Assembly: GCA_937139335.1 (NCBI GenBank)
Contig: CAKZPN010000049.1
Location: forward strand, 1-64,000
Length of the DNA stretch: 64,000 bases
Reading direction: 5' to 3'
Source of the DNA: an uncultured Roseicyclus sp.
GTDB taxonomy: Bacteria > Pseudomonadota > Alphaproteobacteria > Rhodobacterales > Rhodobacteraceae
How positions within the stretch are numbered: position 1 is the first letter of the stretch; each line of letters starts with the position of its first letter. Made by a program: the position numbers and the translations under genes. The notes beneath the pieces were generated by a model. It did no database searches. It worked only from the letters and a program-made list of their open reading frames with translations, and was not told where the DNA came from. Below are positions 8,715 through 17,529 of the stretch, piece by piece.

Positions 8715-9725
8715 ATGCCCGACCAGCAGAAGCCCTCGACCCTCGACCTGGGCCTCTACGCCCGGGAGGAGCCGTCGCGGCGGATCACCGGGATCGAGAT
8801 CGGCGCGGGCGTCCTGACCATCCTGTGGCTGGTCGCGGTGATCTACCTCAACACCGGCGAGATCGAGGGCGCGCCGGGCGGCTTTGCCGACGGTGTCCTG
8901 ACCGTCCTCGCCATCCTCATGCCGATCGCGCTGATCTGGGTCGCGGCGACCGCGGCCCGCACCGCGCGCGGGCTGCGCGAGGAAGCGGCACGGCTTCAGG
9001 CCTCCATCGACGCGATGCGCGCGGCCTATGTCGACCAGCAGCAGCGCGCCACGATGGACCTGCGCCCGGCCGTAGTCGAGAAACTCGAGGAACTGGTCGA
9101 GAGCACGCGCGCGGCGCAATCTGGCACCACCGCCGTCTTCTCCTCGCTCCGCGTGCTGCCCCCGCCCGAGGATCGCGCCGCGGTGATCCAGGTCGCGCCG
9201 ACGGCGGAACAGCCGCAGCCGGGGCTCGCCTTCGCCACGCCAGCGGAAAAGGACCCGATCTCGGTCGCGGATTTCATCAAGGCGCTGAACTTTCCCGAGA
9301 ACGAGCACGACAAGGAGGGGTTTCGCACGCTCCGCCGCGCGCTCGAGGATCGTTCGACCGAACGCCTGATCCGCGCCAGCCAGGACGTCCTGACGCTGCT
9401 GAGCCAGGACGGCATCTACATGGACGATCTGCGCCCCGACCGCGCGCGCCCCGAGATCTGGCGCCGCTTCGCGCAGGGGGAACGTGGCCGCACGGTGGCC
9501 GCCTTGGGCGGCATCCACGACCGCTCCAGCCTCGTGCTGGCCGCCGGGCGGATGAAGAAGGACCCGGTCTTTCGCGACGCCGCGCACCATTTCCTGCGCC
9601 ATTTCGACCGGACCTTCATGGAGTTCGAAAAGAACGCGAGCGATACCGAGATCGTGGACCTCGCCAATACCCGCACCGCCCGCGCCTTCATGCTGATCGG
9701 GCGGGTAGCGGGCACCTTCGACTGA
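8715..9725 (+). CDS. Hypothetical two-TM membrane protein with coiled-coil
   Basis: A 336-residue protein of unknown function. Residues about 28-45 (GVLTILWLVAVIYLNTG) and 58-80 (GVLTVLAILMPIALIWVAAT) are membrane segments; a helical, probably coiled-coil region follows (about 85-140), then a mostly helical soluble domain ending with HFLRHFDRTFMEFEKN and RTARAFMLIGRVAGTFD. No catalytic motif is seen. I know similar proteins only as uncharacterised Rhodobacteraceae proteins. It stands alone after greA and converges with the next gene. Confidence 0.75.
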   Translation: MPDQQKPSTLDLGLYAREEPSRRITGIEIGAGVLTILWLVAVIYLNTGEIEGAPGGFADGVLTVLAILMPIALIWVAATAARTARGLREEAARLQASIDAMRAAYVDQQQRATMDLRPAVVEKLEELVESTRAAQSGTTAVFSSLRVLPPPEDRAAVIQVAPTAEQPQPGLAFATPAEKDPISVADFIKALNFPENEHDKEGFRTLRRALEDRSTERLIRASQDVLTLLSQDGIYMDDLRPDRARPEIWRRFAQGERGRTVAALGGIHDRSSLVLAAGRMKKDPVFRDAAHHFLRHFDRTFMEFEKNASDTEIVDLANTRTARAFMLIGRVAGTFD

Positions 9726-9728
9726 GGT

Positions 9729-10583
9729 TCACCTCAGCGCGGCAACCAGTTCCGCCTCGTGCCCAAGCCCCGCGATCCAGCCTTCCTCGCGATCACCCTC
9801 GCGCAGCAGCGCGTCCAGATGCGCCGGGTCCAGTTCCGCGAAGGCCTCGGCCAGCACGCGCACCTGTGCGGCGTCGATGATCTCTCCCAGTCGTTGCCGC
9901 CGCTTCACCTCAACCGACAAGATCGAAGGGTAGACCTCCGCCAGCACGATGGGCGCGTCGCGGTCTTCGAAAGGCCGCACCGCCAGCGCCGCGCCGTATC
10001 TCTCGCGCAGCGCCTGCAACCGGGGCAGGCCCAGCAGCGTCTGGCTCGCCACCGCGCCGTTGCCGTAGAGCTGGAAACAGGTGCTGGCGCCCTTGGCGAC
10101 GGTTTCCACCTCGCGCCGCTCGGCGCAGGGGTAGCCCTGGTGCAGCGGCTTGCGGAACGGCACATGTGCGGGCGTCCTGCCCACCGGATGCGACCAGAAC
10201 GGCCCCGCGCCGCCCAACTGCGCGTTGATCCTGTCGGCCACGTCGAGGCGATTGTTCCCGTTCCGCGCGTCGTCGGTGACCGCCGCATGCAACCACCGCC
10301 ACACCGCAAAGACGTCGGCCTCGCCCGTCAGTGCGCGTGCGAAACCGCGCGGGTAGCCGAAGGGGAAATCGAATCCCGCCAGCACCCGCCGCCCGTCCGC
10401 CAGCGCCGCGTCGAGGCGCGCCGCGAGGTGCCGGGTCGCGTCCTCCCGCGTCCGGCAATAGGTGACGAACCGCAGATTGGGGGAGGCTTCGGCGACATAG
10501 ATCGCGTCCTTCGTGCGCCGTGCTGGCGAGGGGGTGGAACGCGCCGACCAGTCCACCATGATCACCGTGTCGAAGCCCGTCAC
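9729..10583 (-). CDS. RNase H-like fold protein coupled to mobA
   Basis: About 284 residues, unknown function. The N-terminus (FDTVIMVDWSARS...AIYVAE) and the later LAGFDFPFGYPRGFA look like the strand-Asp pattern of RNase H-like/DUF429-type domains, with Asp residues in both motifs. Homologues in Rhodobacteraceae have been labelled 'molybdopterin guanine dinucleotide synthesis' solely because of position. GTG 10583 overlaps the mobA stop by 4 nt (GTGA), so the proteins are made together. An ATG at 10560 (MVDWSAR) would cut the first strand. See finding. Confidence 0.7.
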   Translation of the reverse strand: MTGFDTVIMVDWSARSTPSPARRTKDAIYVAEASPNLRFVTYCRTREDATRHLAARLDAALADGRRVLAGFDFPFGYPRGFARALTGEADVFAVWRWLHAAVTDDARNGNNRLDVADRINAQLGGAGPFWSHPVGRTPAHVPFRKPLHQGYPCAERREVETVAKGASTCFQLYGNGAVASQTLLGLPRLQALRERYGAALAVRPFEDRDAPIVLAEVYPSILSVEVKRRQRLGEIIDAAQVRVLAEAFAELDPAHLDALLREGDREEGWIAGLGHEAELVAALR

Positions 10584-11176
10584 CAACCCGCCAGCAGATC
10601 CTCTGCCGCCTCCAGATCCTCGGCGCTGTTCACGTTGAAGAACGGCGGCGGCCGCGTGTCGGGGAAGGTCACGGGCAGGGCGCCGTGCGCCTCCGTGAAC
10701 TCCGTCACCTTGCGCACCCCGCGCGACAGCGCCGCCGCGAGGTTATCGCGCAAGTCGATGTCCCAGAGCCCGCAGGTGCCATGCACCCCGTCCGCGGCGG
10801 CAGCAAGCACGATGGGGGCGTCGACCGCGGCGAGCCGTGTTGCGAGATCCTCGGGCAGGAACGGCGTGTCGACCGGCGCCGTCAGCACCCGGCTCGCGCC
10901 CTGCGCCGCCGCCCAGTCCATCGCCGCCAGCACACCCGAGAGTGGACCTTGCCCCCCGTCAGGTCCATCCGCGACCACCGGCAGCCCCAGCGTTGTGAAG
11001 CGGTCGGTCGCACCGTTGGCGTTGATCGCAAGCCTTGCGCATTGCGGCGCCAGACGGTCGATCACATGCGCAATGAGTGCCTTTCCCGCCAGAGGCACGA
11101 AGGGTTTCCCGCCGCCGATGCGACGCCCCTCGCCCCCGGCCAGGATCACGCCCAAAGGCTTGTCGCGCGCTGCCAT
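10580..11176 (-). CDS. mobA: Molybdenum cofactor guanylyltransferase
   Basis: A 198-residue nucleotidyltransferase that links GMP to Mo-molybdopterin to form the MGD cofactor of DMSO-reductase-family enzymes. The nucleotide loop reads LAGGEGRRIGGGKPFVPLAG, TAPVDTPFLP carries the metal-binding Asp, and FFNVNSAEDLEAAE is the usual MobA C-terminal motif. The product would be needed by the SoeA-type enzyme encoded at 52-55 kb. Confidence 0.92.
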   Translation of the reverse strand: MAARDKPLGVILAGGEGRRIGGGKPFVPLAGKALIAHVIDRLAPQCARLAINANGATDRFTTLGLPVVADGPDGGQGPLSGVLAAMDWAAAQGASRVLTAPVDTPFLPEDLATRLAAVDAPIVLAAAADGVHGTCGLWDIDLRDNLAAALSRGVRKVTEFTEAHGALPVTFPDTRPPPFFNVNSAEDLEAAEDLLAGW

Positions 11177-11275
11177 AACGTCTCCTCATGCCGCGCGTCA
11201 CGCAGGCTGAATTGCATCCCGCCGGGGGCTGGCCTATGGCTGCCCCTCGTGTCACCGCAAGGCTAGCTCGCCCCC

Positions 11276-11983
11276 ATGTCCGCATCCAGCCCCCGTTCCG
11301 CCTATCTGCGCGGTGTCCGCGCCGCGCTGCCCTTCATCATCGTGGTCGCACCCTTCGGGCTGCTCTTCGGGGTGGTCGGCACGGAGGCGGGGCTGAACGT
11401 CGCGCAGGTGATGGGCTTCACCGTCTTGGTCATCGCCGGCGCGTCGCAGTTCACCGCGCTGCAGCTGATGTCCGACAACGCGCCGACGCTGATCGTGGTC
11501 GCCTCGGCACTGGCGGTGAACCTGCGGATGGCGATGTATTCCGCCTCGCTCGCGCCGCATCTGGGGAAGGCGCCGCTGTGGCAGCGCGCGCTCATCGCCT
11601 ACATGAACGTCGACCAGACCTATGCCATGGCCCACGCCGATTACGAGGCGCGGCCGGAGCAGAGCCTTGCGGAGAAGGTCGCGTTCTTCTTCGGCACGTC
11701 GAGCCCGATCATCCCGATCTGGGTCATCGCGACCTGGGTCGGCATCGTGGTGGGCGAGGCGATCCCGCCCGCGCTGGGCCTCGATTTCGCGGTGCCGATC
11801 ACGTTTCTGGCCCTGATCGCGCCGGCGCTCCGCACGCTCGCCCATGTCGCGGCGGCACTCACCTCGGTCGTCATGGCGATCGTGCTGGGCTTCCTGCCGT
11901 GGAACCTGTGGCTTCTGGCGGCGGGCCTTGCCGCGATGATCGTCGGCGCCGAGGTCGAGCGCCGGATGGAGGTGCGGCGATGA
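11276..11983 (+). CDS. azlC: AzlC-family branched-chain amino acid export subunit
   Basis: A 235-residue integral membrane protein with about six or seven hydrophobic segments. RGVRAALPFIIVVAPFGLLFG and FTVLVIAGASQFTALQLM are typical of AzlC, the large subunit of the branched-chain amino acid exporter. The ATG at 11276 follows a GC-rich leader with weak ribosome binding. azlD follows with a 4-nt ATGA overlap. Confidence 0.93.
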   Translation: MSASSPRSAYLRGVRAALPFIIVVAPFGLLFGVVGTEAGLNVAQVMGFTVLVIAGASQFTALQLMSDNAPTLIVVASALAVNLRMAMYSASLAPHLGKAPLWQRALIAYMNVDQTYAMAHADYEARPEQSLAEKVAFFFGTSSPIIPIWVIATWVGIVVGEAIPPALGLDFAVPITFLALIAPALRTLAHVAAALTSVVMAIVLGFLPWNLWLLAAGLAAMIVGAEVERRMEVRR

Positions 11984-12309
11984 GCTATTCCGCCCTCGAC
12001 CTGTGGCTGATCATCCTGGCGCTCGGGATCGGGACCTTCCTGATCCGGTTCTCCTTCCTCGGCTTCCTCGGCAACCGCGAGCTGTCGCCCTGGCTCTTGC
12101 GCCACCTGCGCTACACCGCCGTCGGCATCCTGCCCGCGATGGTGACCCCGCTGATCCTGTGGCCCGAGGCGACGGGCGGCCAGCTCGACCCTGTCCGCAT
12201 CGTCGCCGCTGCGGCGGCGCTGGGCCTCGGGCTTTGGACCCGGAACGCGATCTGGGCGATCGTAGCAGGCATGGCGACACTCTGGGGCCTGGGCTGGATC
12301 GTCGGCTAG
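11980..12309 (+). CDS. azlD: AzlD-family branched-chain amino acid export subunit
   Basis: A 109-residue, four-segment membrane protein (GIGTFLIRFSFLGFLG, LRYTAVGILPAMVTPLIL, AAAALGLGLWTRNAIWAIVAGM). The IRxxF...LRYxxxGILPA pattern is characteristic of AzlD, the small partner of AzlC. Start overlaps the azlC stop. It converges on the GNAT-nitrilase gene: its stop (12307-12309) overlaps the end of that gene. Confidence 0.92.
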   Translation: MSYSALDLWLIILALGIGTFLIRFSFLGFLGNRELSPWLLRHLRYTAVGILPAMVTPLILWPEATGGQLDPVRIVAAAAALGLGLWTRNAIWAIVAGMATLWGLGWIVG

Positions 12310-13853
12310 CCGCCGTCGTTCCAGCGCGTGCGGTAGAGATCGAACCGTCGGTCGCGCAGGTTGCGGACCGATCCTTGCGCGCGCGCCCATTGCACCGAAG
12401 CGAGGTTCAGGTCGGCGACGATGATCATCTCGACGTTCTCCGACGCTTCCGCCGCGATGCCGTCGCGCGCGAAGGGAAAGTCGCAGGGCGTCAGGATCGC
12501 GGACTGCGCGTACTGGATGTCGAGGTTCGAGACGTTGTCGAGATTGCCGACCATTCCGCTTGTCACGACGTAGCACTGGTTTTCCACCGCGCGCGCCTGG
12601 CAGCAGTAGCGCACGCGCAGGTGCCCGTGCCGCGTGTCGGTGTTGTAGGGCACGAAGAGGATGCGCGCGCCCTCGTCGGCCAGCCGTCGGGCGGCCTCGG
12701 GGAATTCCGCATCGTAGCAGATCAGTACGCCCACCGGCCCGCAATCGGTGTCGATCACGTCGATCGTGTCGCCGCCCTTGATGTTCCAGCTCGATTTCTC
12801 GTCGGGGGTCGGGTGCAGTTTCTCCTGCCGGTGCACCGACCCGTCGCGCAGGAAGACATGGGCGACGTTGTGGATGTCGCCATCCTCCATCCGCGTCGCG
12901 TGGCTGCCGCCGATGATGTTGATCGCGCGCGACAGCGCCATCTGGCGCAAGCGCTCGACGAAGGTCTCGGTGTGTTCGGTGGCGCGCTGGATCGCCTGCG
13001 TTGGCGGAAGCTCTTCCGGTTCGCAGGACAGCAGCTGCAGGGTGAAATGCTCGGGGAAGACGACGAAATCGGCGCCGTAGTCGGACGCGATGTTGGTGAA
13101 GTAGTCGACCGCCTCGTAGAATTCCTCGGGGGACTTCAGGGTGCGCGCGTTCAGCTGCACGGAGGCGACGCGCACCACGTCGGGGTCGGCCCGCGTGATC
13201 GGCTGGGTCGGGGCGTCGGCCTCCACGTAGGGGTTGCGCCAGATCATCAGCGCGGCATGCCCGCCCGAGGCCTCGTCATCGGTCGCATAGCCCGGCAGCG
13301 CGCGCAGTGGCTCGAACCCGCTGCGCATCTGGAAACTCAGGACCGTGTCGCGCACCGCGCCCTCGCGTACCGCCGCAAGATAGGCGTCGGGGGTGGCGTA
13401 GGTCTTTTGCGCCCGGCGGTAGCCCGGCATCCGGCCGCCGAAGGCGATGCCCTTGAGCCCGAGGTCGATGCACAGCCGTTCGCGCGCGCCGTAAAGCCGC
13501 TTGCCGATCCGCAGCCGACGGCGGCCCGGGTCGACCATCACCTCGATCCCGTAGAGCCAGTCACCATGACCATTGTGCTGCGAGCCGTAGCCGCCGCCCG
13601 TTACCTCGCTCCAGGTATGGGGCGCCATCAGCCGGTCCTCGCGGATGAGCGAGGAGGCGGCGTAACCCACGATCTCGCCCTCGTATGTCGCGACGAAGAC
13701 GCCTTGCGGAAAGGCGTTCACATGGCCGGTGATCTGGCCGCGCGTATAGGGCGGCTCGTCGGTGTAGACGCGGCTCGACAGCGCGACGATGCCGGGGATG
13801 TCGGCGGGGGTGGCGTGCCGGATCTCGAGGGTCGGGCGCGTGGGGTCGGGCAT
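12306..13853 (-). CDS. GNAT acetyltransferase-carbon-nitrogen hydrolase fusion
   Basis: A 515-residue two-domain protein. Residues about 8-215 form a GNAT acetyltransferase (IRHATPADIPGIVAL at the start; RRLRIGKRLYGARERL is the acetyl-CoA loop region). Residues about 230-510 form a nitrilase-superfamily hydrolase with an intact Glu-Lys-Cys triad: FPEHFT, EKLHPTPDE and LICYDAEFPE. The substrate is unknown; the architecture is known from alphaproteobacteria and some other bacteria. ATG 13853 follows GGAGG closely; upstream sequence in frame is not conserved-looking. Confidence 0.92.
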   Translation of the reverse strand: MPDPTRPTLEIRHATPADIPGIVALSSRVYTDEPPYTRGQITGHVNAFPQGVFVATYEGEIVGYAASSLIREDRLMAPHTWSEVTGGGYGSQHNGHGDWLYGIEVMVDPGRRRLRIGKRLYGARERLCIDLGLKGIAFGGRMPGYRRAQKTYATPDAYLAAVREGAVRDTVLSFQMRSGFEPLRALPGYATDDEASGGHAALMIWRNPYVEADAPTQPITRADPDVVRVASVQLNARTLKSPEEFYEAVDYFTNIASDYGADFVVFPEHFTLQLLSCEPEELPPTQAIQRATEHTETFVERLRQMALSRAINIIGGSHATRMEDGDIHNVAHVFLRDGSVHRQEKLHPTPDEKSSWNIKGGDTIDVIDTDCGPVGVLICYDAEFPEAARRLADEGARILFVPYNTDTRHGHLRVRYCCQARAVENQCYVVTSGMVGNLDNVSNLDIQYAQSAILTPCDFPFARDGIAAEASENVEMIIVADLNLASVQWARAQGSVRNLRDRRFDLYRTRWNDGG

Positions 13854-14251
13854 GGCGTCCTCCGGCAGTGGCGTGGCTCCGACAGGTTCTAGGGGGTTTT
13901 GGCCCGGGGTGAAACCCGTGTGGCGGGGCGAGGGGGCGACGGCGGGCAGGCTCCGGCGCTCCGCAGTGCCGTCTGCGCCAAACGTCCGGACGTGGCTCGC
14001 ATATGCGTGACATGTGTTACATTCAAGTGCCCGTTTTCCCTGAATTTTCACGCGGCCGAGATTGCGCGTGAGTGACATCCGCACGAACAAACAGTGATGT
14101 GCACATACGCACCTTTATCACGGGTAAATCCTGATTTGGTGAATTGAATAACAGAACTCTCGAGGCAATATCGGTCTCATGGACGGCGCAACAGCCGCCC
14201 CAACCCACTCCCCGGCGAATGTGCCGGATCAAACCTCGAAGGACCTGACCC
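13854..14251. other. 398-base intergenic region
   Basis: Non-coding leader between the divergent GNAT-nitrilase gene and the secreted protein at 14252. The first half is GC-rich like the genes; about 14000-14160 is clearly more A+T-rich (runs such as GTAAATCCTGATTTGGTGAA) and is the probable promoter region of the 14252 gene. I see no RNA gene, no clear operator and no convincing ORF here. Confidence 0.5.
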
Positions 14252-14737
14252 ATGAAAAACCTTTTCCTCACCACCGCCGTCGCTCTGTCCCTTGCCGCTC
14301 CGGCATTCGCGAGCGATCAGCTGGCCCTTTCGCTCGGCGTCGAGCCCGGCGTCTACACCACTGCCGAACTGGCTGATCTTTCCCGCGCCTACGAAGAAAA
14401 CGACCAGACGCGGATCAACTTCATCCTGTCCGGCGGCTCGAACCTCGACGCGGCAACGATCGAACGCCGGGGCACCGTGCAAGCCATCGGCCTCGCCATC
14501 GAGCAAGGTGATTACACCCACGCCCAGAACCTGCGTGCCAACCTGAGCACCCCCTCCGACGGTACGCTGTCGTCGCGTGGCACCGCCGATCTGCCGGCCT
14601 ACCTGGTGAATGTCGCCAACACGCTGAACGTCAATGCTGCCGACTTTACCGTCGGTGAGCTGACCGCGCTGGCCCGCTACCACGAAGAAGGCGACTCCGT
14701 GCGCGTTCAGGGCCTGATCAACCGCGTCACGAACTGA
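14252..14737 (+). CDS. Secreted protein with an internal duplication
   Basis: A 161-residue exported protein. Signal peptide: MKNLFLTTAVALSLAAPAFA with AFA|SD cleavage. The mature part contains two related ~36-residue units, at 24-59 (containing YTTAELADLSRAYEENDQTR) and 121-156 (containing FTVGELTALARYHEEGDSVR), separated by a Ser/Thr-rich linker. No cysteines. No family recognised; the repeat has the look of a short helix-turn-helix unit. It has its own long leader and ends at a strong terminator, so it is monocistronic and perhaps highly expressed. Confidence 0.75.
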   Translation: MKNLFLTTAVALSLAAPAFASDQLALSLGVEPGVYTTAELADLSRAYEENDQTRINFILSGGSNLDAATIERRGTVQAIGLAIEQGDYTHAQNLRANLSTPSDGTLSSRGTADLPAYLVNVANTLNVNAADFTVGELTALARYHEEGDSVRVQGLINRVTN

Positions 14738-14776
14738 GGCCAAGTTTCTCCTCCCCGGACCTCTCCCCCGGGCCCA

Positions 14777-14809
14777 AACGCCCCGAAGCCAGCACGGCTT
14801 CGGGGCGTT
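14777..14809 (+). terminator. Rho-independent-type hairpin
   Basis: A 14-bp perfect stem, AACGCCCCGAAGCC (14777-14790) with GGCTTCGGGGCGTT (14796-14809), 5-nt loop, 40 bases after the stop of the secreted protein gene. Confidence 0.85.
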
Positions 14810-14933
14810 CACGTTTGCAGATCGCCCTTGAAGGACATCGAACCGTCAGGCTTGATCGAAATTCACAGGCCTTGTTAACATGTCGCAGGGTATCTGCGGT
14901 CGCCGGGTGCCTGTATTTGCAGGAGGAAGGCTC

Positions 14934-15926
14934 ATGGATGTCCGAGCTGCCGCCCGACTGCATGCCGGGGCGAATGATCGCCGGGCATGGTTCGAACTCA
15001 CCGCCACACTTCTGCTCTATGCCGCGTCGATGGCCCTTGCGCTTGCCAGCATCGGCAGCTGGGCCATCGTGCTGCCAGCGATGGCGGTCGCCTCGGCGAT
15101 GGGGCTCCGGGTCTACATGATCCAGCACGATTGCCTGCACGGCTCGTTCTTTTCGACGCGGAGTGCCAATGACACGGTGGGCAAGCTGCTGTCGCCGGTG
15201 GCGATGACGCCTTACGAGGCGACGCGCTACATCCACAACCTGCACCACACCCATGTCAGCGACCTCGATCGCCGCGACAGCTTCGAGATCAAGACCATGA
15301 CTCTGCGCGAATGGGAGGCCGCGCCGGGATGGCGGCGGCTGGTCTATCGCCTTTACCGCAGCCCGGTGACGCTGGTCCTGATTGGGCCGACGATCCTGTT
15401 CGGGGTGCTGCGGCGGATGCCGCTCTACGGGTTCAGGACCGGGCTTGGCGACCTGATCGGGCATAACCTGCTTCTCGCCGCCTACCTTGGCGTGATCTGG
15501 TGGGTCGCCGGCTGGCCCGGCCTCGGCGTCTGGGCCGGCACGGTCTGGGCCGCCTGCACCTTCGGCGCACTGATCCCCTACGTGGTGCATGATTTCGAGA
15601 CGATCCACTGGGGCGTGAAGCCCGAGCTGGATTTCCAGACCGCGGCGCTGAAAGGCTCGGCCGTGCTCGACTGGGGGCGGCTTTTCGATCTGGTGACGCT
15701 GAACATCGGCTACCACGACCTGCACCACCTGAACGCCAAGATCCCCGGCTACCGGCTCAAGGCGGCGCATGAGGATCTGGAGGCGAAGGCGCTGATCGAG
15801 TCCCAAAAGATCGGCTTTCTCGACGGTCTGCGCTGCCTGCGTCTGAAGCTCTACGACGAGGACGCGGGGCGCATGATCCCGTTTCCCAAGGCCCCGTTGC
15901 CGTCCGGCGCGGTCGCGGCGCGGTGA
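14934..15926 (+). CDS. Membrane fatty acid desaturase
   Basis: A 330-residue di-iron membrane desaturase/hydroxylase. The three histidine boxes are visible: HDCLHG, HNLHHTH and HDLHH, spaced among hydrophobic segments (for example FELTATLLLYAASMALALA and LIGHNLLLAAYLGVIWWVAGW). It would introduce a double bond or hydroxyl into an acyl chain or a carotenoid-like lipid; the exact substrate cannot be read. ATG 14934 follows AGGAGGAAGG, which decides the start over an in-frame ATG at 14880. Its stop overlaps the next gene's GTG. Confidence 0.9.
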   Translation: MDVRAAARLHAGANDRRAWFELTATLLLYAASMALALASIGSWAIVLPAMAVASAMGLRVYMIQHDCLHGSFFSTRSANDTVGKLLSPVAMTPYEATRYIHNLHHTHVSDLDRRDSFEIKTMTLREWEAAPGWRRLVYRLYRSPVTLVLIGPTILFGVLRRMPLYGFRTGLGDLIGHNLLLAAYLGVIWWVAGWPGLGVWAGTVWAACTFGALIPYVVHDFETIHWGVKPELDFQTAALKGSAVLDWGRLFDLVTLNIGYHDLHHLNAKIPGYRLKAAHEDLEAKALIESQKIGFLDGLRCLRLKLYDEDAGRMIPFPKAPLPSGAVAAR

Positions 15927-16702
15927 GCGGCGCGGCGCTGGTCCGGCTGCTGCTGACCGGACTGGGCCTCGCCCTGCTCGTCGCGTGCCAGCCCGAGACA
16001 GCGCCGGCGGCGGCGCTGTCCGCGGCGGGACCAGACCGGCCGGCATGGCTGCCCGAACATTACGTGATCTCGCCCCGCTCCGGCATCGAGCCACGGCGCG
16101 ACGGCGAGACGCTGGTGTTCGCCGTCGCGCCCGGCCGGTGTTCGGACCAGCGCGACACGACCGGCCCTGCGGATTGCGCGACCGGCATGCGCCGCTCCGT
16201 CCTGTCGGGGGGCAGCATCTACCGCAACGGGCATCAGTACCTGCACACGTTCGAGGTGTTCGTGCCCGCGGATTTCGCGGCGCGCGCCGGTCGCGGACGG
16301 TTCTCCGTGGCACGCTGGCAGGGGCAGGGGGCGGGTCAGCGCCTCTACGATCTCGAGCTTGACGCCCAGCGCGGCGTAACCTTCCGCGGACAGTCCTGTG
16401 TGCCGCCCTCGGGCTTCGGCCAGTGGCAGCGGGTCTACGTGCGGTTGGGCTGGGCGCAGGATGAAACCGGGTTCATCGAGGTCCGCTGCGGCGACGGCGC
16501 GGTGCAGCACGCGCGCTTGGTCTACGTGGCCAGCGAGGTTGCGACGGCTCGGGCCCCCTCGGGCGCCGCGGCCGAGCGGTTCGAGTTCCAGCTTGGGCTG
16601 ATCCAGGATGGCGGCCGTCTGCCCGGGCCGGTCGAGATCAAACTGCGCCGGATCGCGGAGCGGCGGCTTTACGTGATCTTCGGGCTGGCCGGCAGCGGCT
16701 AG
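15923..16702 (+). CDS. Lipoprotein with polysaccharide lyase-like (jelly-roll) domain
   Basis: A 259-residue exported lipoprotein; hydrophobic leader with lipobox LLVAC near residue 22. The mature part resembles the heparin-lyase I-type jelly-roll family: a strand 'YLHTFEVFVPADF', then RFSVARWQGQG, YDLELDAQRGVTFRG, then GQWQRVYVRLGW...GFIEVRCGDG. Catalytic residues cannot be assigned from sequence alone, and it may only bind glycan. Start is GTG 15923, overlapping the desaturase stop (GTGA). Its TAG stop overlaps the pheA stop from the other strand within the palindrome CTAG. Confidence 0.6.
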   Translation: MSGAALVRLLLTGLGLALLVACQPETAPAAALSAAGPDRPAWLPEHYVISPRSGIEPRRDGETLVFAVAPGRCSDQRDTTGPADCATGMRRSVLSGGSIYRNGHQYLHTFEVFVPADFAARAGRGRFSVARWQGQGAGQRLYDLELDAQRGVTFRGQSCVPPSGFGQWQRVYVRLGWAQDETGFIEVRCGDGAVQHARLVYVASEVATARAPSGAAAERFEFQLGLIQDGGRLPGPVEIKLRRIAERRLYVIFGLAGSG

Positions 16703-17529
16703 TCACGCACCGAGGCGGCGGGATAGGTGCCGAGGATCTCGAGGTAGCTGGTGAAATAGGCCAGCTCCTCCAGCGCCAGTTGCACGTTGGCATCGTCGGG
16801 GTGGCCCTCGATGTCGGCGTAGAACTGCGTCGCCGTGAACGAGCCGTCGACCATGTAGCTTTCCAGCTTGGTCATGTTCACGCCGTTCGTCGCGAACCCG
16901 CCCATCGCCTTGTAGAGCGCGGCGGGGATGTTGCGGACCCGGAAGACGAAGGTCGTCATCATGTGATCGGCGCGGCGCGTCATGTCGGGGGCGCGGTCCA
17001 TGATGAGAAACCGGGTGGTGTTGGTGTCGTGATCCTCGATGTGACGCGCCAGCAGGTCGAGGCCGTAGATCTCACCCGCCAATTCCGAGGCAAGCGCGGC
17101 CTTGGACTTGTCGCCCCATTCCGCCACGTCGCGCGCGGCCCGCGCATTGTCGGGCGAGACGCGGCCCTTGATCCCGTGCTCGCGCATGAAGCGGGCGCAT
17201 TGCGGCAGCAGAACCAGATGCGACCACGCCTCCTTGATGTCGGACAGGTCGGCGCCCGGCACGGCCAGCAGGTTGATGTGGACGCGCACGAAAGCCTCGT
17301 CGACGATATGCAGGCCCGACGAGGGCAGCAGGCGGTGAATGTCGGCAACGCGCCCGTAGGTGGTGTTTTCCACCGGCAGCATGGCCTGGTCGGCCGCGCC
17401 GGTCTGCACCGCCTCGATCGCATCCTCGAAGGTGGCGCAGGGCAAGACTTCGAATCCCGGGCGGGCCGCGTGACAGGCTTGATGGGAATAGGCGCCGGGT
17501 TCCCCCTGGAAGGCGATGCGTTGGCTCAT
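16699..17529 (-). CDS. pheA: Prephenate dehydratase
   Basis: A 276-residue enzyme converting prephenate to phenylpyruvate in phenylalanine synthesis. The N-terminal PDT domain (RIAFQGEPGAYSHQAC) contains the catalytic NTTRFLIM motif at about residues 169-176; the C-terminal ACT domain (TTFVFRVRNIPAALYKAMGGF...LESYMVDGSF) is the phenylalanine-binding regulatory part. No chorismate mutase domain is fused, as is usual in alphaproteobacteria. It is divergent from the cytochrome c gene. Confidence 0.95.
   Translation of the reverse strand: MSQRIAFQGEPGAYSHQACHAARPGFEVLPCATFEDAIEAVQTGAADQAMLPVENTTYGRVADIHRLLPSSGLHIVDEAFVRVHINLLAVPGADLSDIKEAWSHLVLLPQCARFMREHGIKGRVSPDNARAARDVAEWGDKSKAALASELAGEIYGLDLLARHIEDHDTNTTRFLIMDRAPDMTRRADHMMTTFVFRVRNIPAALYKAMGGFATNGVNMTKLESYMVDGSFTATQFYADIEGHPDDANVQLALEELAYFTSYLEILGTYPAASVRD

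Noticed and set aside
16699..16702. CTAG shared by two stop codons as a regulatory site
   Set aside because: A 4-nt coincidence of convergent stops; no longer symmetry around it.
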